Origin: Craterostigma plantagineum
Taxonomy: Eukaryota; Streptophyta; Magnoliopsida; Lamiales; Linderniaceae
DNA: 64,000 nucleotides
Assembly: GCA_027422505.1 (NCBI GenBank)
Contig: JAPQWV010000001.1
Span: forward strand, 6,758,001 to 6,822,000
Direction: 5' to 3'
The position numbers were made by a program, and so were the translations under genes. This document shows positions 57,826 through 64,000 of this stretch, in pieces. Position 1 is the stretch's first letter, and every line of letters begins with the position of its first letter. Under the pieces are notes generated by a model. That model was not told where the DNA came from, made no database searches, and saw only the letters and a list, made by a program, of their open reading frames with translations.

Positions 57826-58215
57826 CCTAATATAGTCGAAAGCATTTTCAAACCTTGTTCTCCCCCAGCGGAATTCCCATAGATGCGCCGATACCCTCGA
57901 GATAAGAGTAACACATAAATTATGATTCTTGAGTTGTACGACTTCATTTTCACGAATCTCAAAGTCGATTACATGCTTGATGGTTTTTCCACGATTCTTA
58001 CACAAGCTAAGATCTTCGAGCCCACTCGCGTCGGTAAGATAAGATGGTCTTGGCTACGAATAACGTCGAGACTTTACTAATCGTTGATGCGAACAAATAT
58101 GGCTCTGCTAATGAATAGACTGATAGCAAAAACGTGAAATTGTGGGACAAGTATCTAAACGTTTTCTAACCAAAGCTCAAAGAAATAAAATGTAAGATGG
58201 CCTCCTTTTTCTAAC

Positions 58216-60167
58216 GGGAATTGCTATTCACCGCCCCCTTTTTCCTAGTTACCGCCCCTAAAGAGCTTGAAAATGACCTTTTTTGCCCTTATGATATTTA
58301 AATTAATTTAAAAAGAAAAACTAACTAAATATATAATTCTGGTACGAAATACTGAAAACTACATACACAAATAAATTCGAACGATCGATCGATAAGGAAA
58401 TTCGAACGAAATTTTCGACCGGGCTGTGCACGGGCCGAACTGAAATTTTCGAACTTTCGGCCCGCACAGGCTTGGCCGAAATTATTGTTCGGCCCGCACA
58501 GGTCCGGCCGAAAATTCCAGTTCGGCCCGCACCTGCCCGGTCGAAATTCCAGTTCGGCCCGCACCGGCCCGGTCGAAATCTCAGTTCGGCCCGCTCAGGC
58601 CCGGCCGAAATTTCAGTTCGCCCACCAGACCCGATTAATTTCACTTTTTCGTTTTTTTATTTATTGTATTTATAAAAACTCAACATATATTGTAGTATTT
58701 AGGAATTGAACCCATTCTACTTGATAAAGAAAGTACTTATCCATGGGCTACATAGCTTTTTATTAACAATTATGACATATATATAAATATAACAAAAAAA
58801 TAACCGGGACGGGTTTCGGGTCGGAGATCGGGCCGGGGTTGGCTGGACCCGAGACCCGACCCGGACCTGGCCGGGTTGAGTCTTTTACGACCCGTAATAT
58901 TACAAAATAATTATTACAAAAAAATTAATAACAAAAAAAATTAATAATACAAAATAATAACAACAAATTATTATTTTTTTGTTATTATTTTGTAATATTA
59001 ATATTTTGTGTTGTTATTATTTTTGTTATTAATTTCTAGTTATTAATTTTTTTATAATTTTTTTGTTGTTATTATTTCGTATTATTAATTATTTTTTGTT
59101 ATTATTTTGTATTATTAATTTTTTTGTTATTAATTTGTTGTAATTATTTTGTAATATTATTTTTTTTTTTTGGGCTTGTGAATGTGCAAAATTGGAGGGA
59201 AATTACAAGCCCAAAAAAAATTAATATTACAAAATAATTACAACAAAAAATTAATAACAAAAAAATTAATAATACAAAATAATATTAAAAAAATTAATTA
59301 ATAACAAAAAAATTAATCATACAAAATAATAACAAAAATAATTAATAGTACAAAATAATAACAACAAAAATAATTATAAAAAATAATTAATAAATAAAAA
59401 TTAATAACAAAATAATAACAACACAAAATATAATAAAAAGCTATATAGCCCAATGGATAAGTACTTTCTTTATCAAGTAGAAGTCATGGGTTCAATTCCT
59501 AAATACTACAATATATGTTGAGTTTTTATAAATTACAATAAAAATAAAAAAAACCAAAAGTGAAAATTAATCGGGTCTGGTGGGCCGAACTGAAATTGCG
59601 GCGAGGCCTGTGCGGGTCGAACTGAGATTTCGATCGGGCCGATGCGGGCCGAACTGGAATTTCGGCCGGGCCGGTGCGGGCCAAACTGAATTTCGGCCGG
59701 CCTGTGCGTGCCGAACTGGAATTTCGGTCGGGCCTGTGCGGGCCGAACTGGAATTTCGGTCGGAGCTGGCACGCCGAACAACAATTTCGATCGCCACATG
59801 TCACAGCCGAAATTGTGTTTCGGTCGTGCCTTGTGGCGACCGAAATTATTGTTCGGTTGTGCCGGCGCCGGCCGAAATTTTTTTTCGGTCGGGACTTTTT
59901 TCAAACTATTTTGATCCGTGTTCGCTAATTCATCTACGTACGAATGATTTTTACGACAATATTGATCGATCGGTCCTAAAATCGATCGATCGCTCCGAAA
60001 ATATCGATCGATCGGTCCTAAAATGTTATATCAAAATTTTTTTTCCGTATCGATAGATCGTTCGAATTCTTTTTAAATCAATTTAAATATCATAAGGGCA
60101 AAAACGTCTTTTTTAGCCCTTTAGGAGGCGGTGACTAGGAAAAAGGGGGCGATGAATAGCAATCCAG
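58216..60167. mobile_element. Long-TIR Mutator-like non-autonomous element (1952 bp)
   Basis: The ends are GGGAATTGCTATTCACCGCC and GGGGGCGATGAATAGCAATC. A perfect 9-bp duplication TTTTCTAAC (58207-58215 and 60168-60176) fits Mutator-like insertion. Each arm goes on inward for hundreds of bases as inverted sequence with a tandem repeat of about 30 bp built on TTCGGCCCGCACAGGCCCGG. The core is AT-rich. Frames through the GC-rich repeats stay open on both strands but are low-complexity. There is no transposase. Each arm also has a tRNA-like segment. Confidence 0.8.
59440..59510 (+). other. tRNA-like sequence in the Mutator-like element, with inverted partner
   Basis: A-box-like TAGCCCAATGGATAAG (59446-59461) and B box GGTTCAATTCC (59489-59499) are spaced as in a tRNA. 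A five-base anticodon-like stem TACTT...AAGTA lies between them. The acceptor ends do not pair, so it is not a working tRNA gene. The inverted partner is at 58690-58757 in the other arm. Confidence 0.5.
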
Positions 60168-60176
60168 TTTTCTAAC

Positions 60177-60550
60177 AGGACAAGAAAGATAAAAAATGGC
60201 TCATCAGATACATGTCGGCTCCGTGTTTTATGAAAAAACCCTCATTCTTATACAGAAGTTGTCGAGTTTTATATTTAATGGGCTGATTTCTTATCTAAGA
60301 AATACAATTATTAACTCAATCGCACAAACTTTTTCAGTAAATTTGTTTAGCTAAAGCCCGTGCCCCGTGTAGGCTGGCCCGCTTAGGCCCGCACCATGGG
60401 AGCTAATATTCTATTGGGAGTACGAGGTGAGGGGTGTTGGGCTTATTTTGGTCGTTTGGGCCAATAGGCCTATGGTGCCAGAAATACTAGTTTATGAATT
60501 AAAACCACGCCTAAATTCGTGCTGACCAAGTTACTTGATTTTTTTTTTTC
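60177..60550. other. Left flank of the large inverted repeat
   Basis: A Helitron-type end GGTGCCAGAAATACTAG|T lies at 60474-60491. The word CGTGCTGACCAAGTTACTTG occurs twice (60514-60533 and 60550-60569) and again inverted at 61715-61734 and 62380-62399. Confidence 0.4.
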
Positions 60551-60956
60551 GTGCTGACCAAGTTACTTGTTTTCTTTTATTAATTGATAAACTAGTATTT
60601 CTGGTCCACCTACGTAATAAAATAAATTTAATGATTATATCGTTTTCATAAGTAATATACTAAAATAGCATTTGGTAGTTATTATGAGGTTAGTGATTTA
60701 ATAATTTTTTTTATTATTTTTTAAAACATGTAGAATGAATTGATTTCATAAGTAAGTATTATTTTATTTTGTATTTTCTAAATTGTGGGATGTAAAATGG
60801 GATACTATTTTTGTATAGCGATCTGTTCCCACAAAAATCTCAACAAACTCTATTATTAATCGGCATATTAATCCTCTTCATGCTTTTCTCCTTGGTACAG
60901 TACGCATTATAACCTTTTTTTCGAGTCAATCAATTATCGATCGATCATCGCAATCC

Positions 60957-61145
60957 ATGGGTGAATCATCAGCAGCGAAGGTGACTGATAATCGAAGGTC
61001 TAATAGAGTGGAGGAGCTGAGGAGAGCGTCGAGGCAAGAATATCTGAAGAAGTCGGAGCAGAAGAAGCTTGAAGAGCTCCGAGATCTCATCGACGACGAG
61101 CACCGCCTCTTCGGAGCAGCGAATCTCACCGAAGCGAAGTCAAGG
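60957..61145 (+). pseudogene. PRP2/DHX16-type DEAH-box helicase N-terminal fragment (left arm)
   Basis: An ATG opens a 63-codon segment: MGESSAAKVTDNRRSNRVEE, then LRRASRQEYLKKSEQKKLEE, then LRDLIDDEHRLFGAANLTEA. The part SRQEYLKKxEQKKLxELRDxIxDExxLFxxxxLTEAE is conserved in the N-terminal region of plant DEAH splicing helicases of the PRP2 group, before the ATPase core. The frame then passes the loop and reads antisense sequence to 61382. No helicase motif is present, so this is a captured piece. Confidence 0.7.
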
Positions 61146-61162
61146 ATTGGGAACGAATATAG

Positions 61163-61351
61163 CCGAGACTTCGCTTCGGTGAGATTCGCTGCTCCGAAGA
61201 GGCGGTGCTCGTCGTCGATGAGATCTCGGAGCTCTTCAAGCTTCTTCTGCTCCGACTTCTTCAGATATTCTTGCCTCGACGCTCTCCTCAGCTCCTCCAC
61301 TCTATTAGACCTTCGATTATCAGTCACCTTCGCTGCTGATGATTCACCCAT
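61163..61351 (-). pseudogene. PRP2/DHX16-type DEAH-box helicase N-terminal fragment (right arm)
   Basis: Mirror image of the left-arm fragment. The translation from the ATG at 61351 is identical to it until the loop. Identity at all 63 codons, against more drift in the outer arms, suggests a recent duplication or gene conversion. Confidence 0.7.
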
Positions 61352-61734
61352 GGATTGCGATGATCGATCGATAATTGATTGACTCGAAAAAAAAGGTTAT
61401 AATGCGTACTATACCAAGGATAAAAGGAAGAAGAGGATTAATATGCCGATTAGTAATAGAGTTTGTTGAGATTTTTGTTCGGAACAGATCGCTATACAAA
61501 AATGGTATCCCATTTTATATCCCATAATTTAGAAAATACAAAATAAAATAATACTTACTTATGAATATCAATTCTTTTAAAAAATAAAAAAAGATTTATT
61601 AAATTACTAACCTCATAATAACTAACAAGACTAACAAATGCTATTTTTAGTATATTTACTTACGAAAAATTAACTTTATTTTATTGCGTAGGTGGACTAG
61701 AAATACTAGTTTATCAAGTAACTTGGTCAGCACT

Positions 61735-62639
61735 GATTTAAAAGTATACAGAAACTCAACATAGATGCATACAGTCAATCGAACAAAGATCTACCAAGTA
61801 AAATATTTTGCATACAAGTGACAGATGACAAATGAACATTTTTCAAAATATGCTTTTGAGGGAAATCTAAACTCACTTGAAGTGTTTCGACCTGTAGACT
61901 TGCTCGATTCAGTGGAGGCCCTCCCTTAGTGTGCGAAAAGAGGAGTCTTCTGAGCAAATTCGGTTTTATTAGAAATGAAATTAGGGTTCTTACGTTTCCT
62001 ATACATGTCTAAGGGGCAAATGGTAATTGACATTATACTCAGATTTTTGGAAAATGTAAGATAAGTTGTAATGGGGTTTCGTTTCAGATAAATAATCTAA
62101 TGGCCCGTTTAATAAACGCGGGCTTTTTTATTTTTCATGGGCTTCATATTAGTAAACCAAACAGAATAAGATGGGTTATTAATAGTTTTATAACCCATTT
62201 TCTCGGTATATCCAGTAAAGCAAACGGTGCCAAGGAAGACGAGCTGGGAATTGTTGGGCTTACATTGTTGGTCTTTTGGGTCGATGGGCCTATGAGTTTC
62301 CTAAAATCATGGACTGGGCGTTTAGGATTTTGGCCCTCAATTAATTGTATGAGGAAAAATGGGTGGGTACTGGGTAACGAGTAACTTGGTCAGCACGAGT
62401 TTAGGCGGATTGAAGGATATATTAGAATTCGGACCCCGTCAGAAGTTTAATTTAAGATTCAATCCCTGTCTGAATAAATTGTTGTTAAAGAATCCAATTT
62501 TTGTAAAATTAGAGATAAAGACCTAGCTTAAAAAGTGGTATAAAAGTTGTATGAAGTGCTATAGGATGATCGTTTTGTGTTACAAACCTTAACCATATTG
62601 TATTTCGGAAACATGAAGTGGTACAACAGAAATGAACTG
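61735..62639. other. Flank between inverted repeat and second hAT copy
   Basis: No gene recognised. At 62255-62410 it resembles the left flank of the inverted repeat (GTTGGGCTTACATTG, GGGCCTATGAG, and GTAACTTGGTCAGCACGAGT). Confidence 0.35.
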
Positions 62640-62647
62640 GTATCGAT

Positions 62648-63774
62648 TAGAGATGCCCAACCGCCGGTTAACCGTAACCGGCGGTTGACGGCTAGCCCAT
62701 AGGACTAACCGGCCGGGGGCGGTTGACAGTTAGCCGTCCCAGGTTGCCGATTAATCTAACCGCCGGTTACTGTTAACCGTCGATTAATTTTTTTATATTT
62801 TTTTTATTTTCAATTTACTGCAAAGTTAAATGAATTTTCGGTGTATTTTCGTTCGTATTTTACTATTTTGGCATAAACTTTAAATATAATAAATTTTATG
62901 AATCATGAAATATATATATACAAAATTTTAATGGAAATCTACACAAAAATACCCATTTATATAAAAATTTGCAAGTGAGACCCCTGTCAGATTTTTTTTA
63001 TACGTAGGTACCTATTGGAATAAAACTTTTGCACATTGGTACTCGCTCCGCCGCAAGTACGTCATATGACACATTTAGGTACCACATGAAAATTTATTGT
63101 GGTACATAATACAGTGAGAAAATTGTAATATAACAGATTAAGGTACCATATAGAACGTATGTAGGTACCATATGTGGGTACCATATAAACGCGTGACGTG
63201 GTACGTAATACACATATAAAAAAGTACGTCAAGACTGAAAAAATGGTACACACAATCGAAGGAGCACTTATATAAAAAATTTCTGACAGGGGTACTGACT
63301 TGCATAAACGCGTGACGTGGTACATAATACACATATAAAAAGGTACGTCAAGACTGGGAAAATGGTACACACAATCGAAGGAGCACTTATATAAAAAATT
63401 TCTGATAAGGGGTACTTACTTGCAATTTTTTTTTTATAGATGGGTATTTTTCTGTAGATTCACCAAATTTTAATACAATATAAAATACATATTTTCAAAA
63501 TTTTTAATTAATTAGTATTAACATTAGTAAAGTTACATAGTATTTCTAATTAATTAATATTAATATTAACAAATTAAAATAGTATATTTTTTATTTTTAT
63601 TTTTTTATTTAACGGTAATAATCGGCGGTTAATAACCGGCAGTTGGCGGTTTGGAAAACCCCTAACCGCCCCGTAACCGGCCGATGACGTTTGCCGGTTA
63701 CGGTTACTGAACGGTTACGGTTACCGACGGTTAGGCGGTTTAACCGCAATTACGGTTAAAAGTGAGCATGTCCT
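62648..63774. mobile_element. hAT-type MITE, copy 2, with a nested insertion
   Basis: Same ends as copy 1 (TAGAGATGCCCAACCG ... GTGAGCATGTCCT). A perfect 8-bp duplication GTATCGAT flanks it (62640-62647 and 63775-63782). Without the nested element at 62932-63464 it is about 585 bp, close to copy 1. Confidence 0.9.
62932..63464. mobile_element. Mutator-like MITE nested in hAT copy 2 (533 bp)
   Basis: Ends TGGAAATCTACACAAAAATA and TATTTTTCTGTAGATTCACC are inverted. A 9-bp duplication AAATTTTAA (62923-62931 and 63465-63473) is perfect. Inside, a segment of about 119 bp beginning TAAACGCGTGACGTGGTAC is tandemly duplicated (63186 and 63305). The site is unoccupied in copy 1 (near 3960). Confidence 0.85.
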
Positions 63775-63782
63775 GTATCGAT

Positions 63783-64000
63783 TATCATTAACAGGTACCG
63801 GATAATCGTTTTGTGTTATAAAATTTTTACATTTGTTATTTTAGAGCAATGAAGTGATACTGCAGAAATCGGATCCTATAAACTAAAATTTTCCATAGAG
63901 TAACTGAATCCTAAATCAAACTTCCGACGATGTGAAATGAAAAGTGCCCCTTAATTGAAAGATTCTTGGAACTGAATTACCTCAACCTAAAAAATCTCAA
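63783..64000. other. Right edge of window
   Basis: Nothing recognised. Confidence 0.3.

Larger units (their letters stand above)
60551..61734. repeat. Near-perfect 1.2-kb inverted repeat carrying a DEAH-helicase gene fragment
   Basis: The left arm is 60551-61141, the right arm 61167-61734, and the loop 25 bp. The inner 215 bp of each arm translate identically on opposite strands. Outside that, arms show scattered substitutions and small gaps (net 23 bp). The outer parts of both arms end GGTGGACTAGAAATACTAG|T or close to it, a Helitron-like 3' terminus, on the outside of each arm. A transcript across it would form a hairpin of about 570 bp. Confidence 0.92.

Noticed and set aside
58321..58709. 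Open frames rich in Arg, Pro and Gly on both strands, again at 59526-60056
   Set aside because: They arise from the GC-rich tandem repeat in the arms of the Mutator-like element.
59440..59510. Functional tRNA gene
   Set aside because: A and B boxes fit, but the acceptor arms do not pair and an inverted partner exists in the other arm of a transposon.
60926..61382. Two overlapping 141-residue genes on opposite strands with the same protein
   Set aside because: They are the two strands of one inverted repeat; only the first 63 codons are gene-derived and the rest is antisense.

Overview
The window is nuclear DNA of a flowering plant. It holds spliced plant genes with GT-AG introns, a plant-type PPR gene, plant RING and atypical bHLH families, and dense plant transposons (Ty1/copia, Ty3/gypsy-type LARD, Cassandra, Helitrons, hAT, Mutator-like, Stowaway, SINE, LINE). 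A eudicot is likely; I cannot fix the species.

Layout. 0-9.6 kb is the gene-rich end: the last four exons of a WD40 protein (+), a membrane-anchored RING E3 ligase (+), a PLS-class PPR protein (-) and a multi-finger U1-type zinc-finger protein (-, with one frameshift), with a 0.54-kb hAT MITE and small Helitrons between them. 9.6-31.4 kb is mostly Helitron territory. A 3.75-kb non-autonomous Helitron (11771-15525) carries a decayed heat-shock-factor fragment. A 9.2-kb RepHel + RPA Helitron (22135-31358) belongs to the same terminal family. Between them lie a deleted copia element (16333-19152) and an atypical bHLH gene (19916-20280) whose only ATG is out of frame. 31.7-39.4 kb holds a SINE and a 7-kb LARD whose inner part has lost pol and carries three copies of a gag zinc-knuckle segment. 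39.4-47.5 kb is decayed repeats with a 0.94-kb hAT element and two opposed Stowaway-like MITEs.

47.5-56.1 kb is one dead alpha/beta-hydrolase gene on the minus strand. At least six exon pieces can still be read, spread over 8.6 kb by a Cassandra solo LTR (inside exon 1), a copia element (inside intron 1, itself split by a LINE), a copia gag snippet flanked by perfect 21-nt repeats, a Mutator-like MITE and a hAT MITE. 57.6-64 kb has a foldback MITE, a 1.95-kb long-TIR Mutator-like element with tRNA-like sequence, a near-perfect 1.2-kb inverted repeat built from a DEAH-box splicing-helicase gene fragment, and a second copy of the first hAT MITE with a further Mutator-like MITE nested in it.

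The most interesting candidate is the inverted repeat at 60551-61734. Its transcript would fold into a long hairpin made of host-gene sequence, and both outer ends carry Helitron-type 3' termini. This is the expected form of a young hairpin-siRNA locus directed at a PRP2/DHX16-like helicase.
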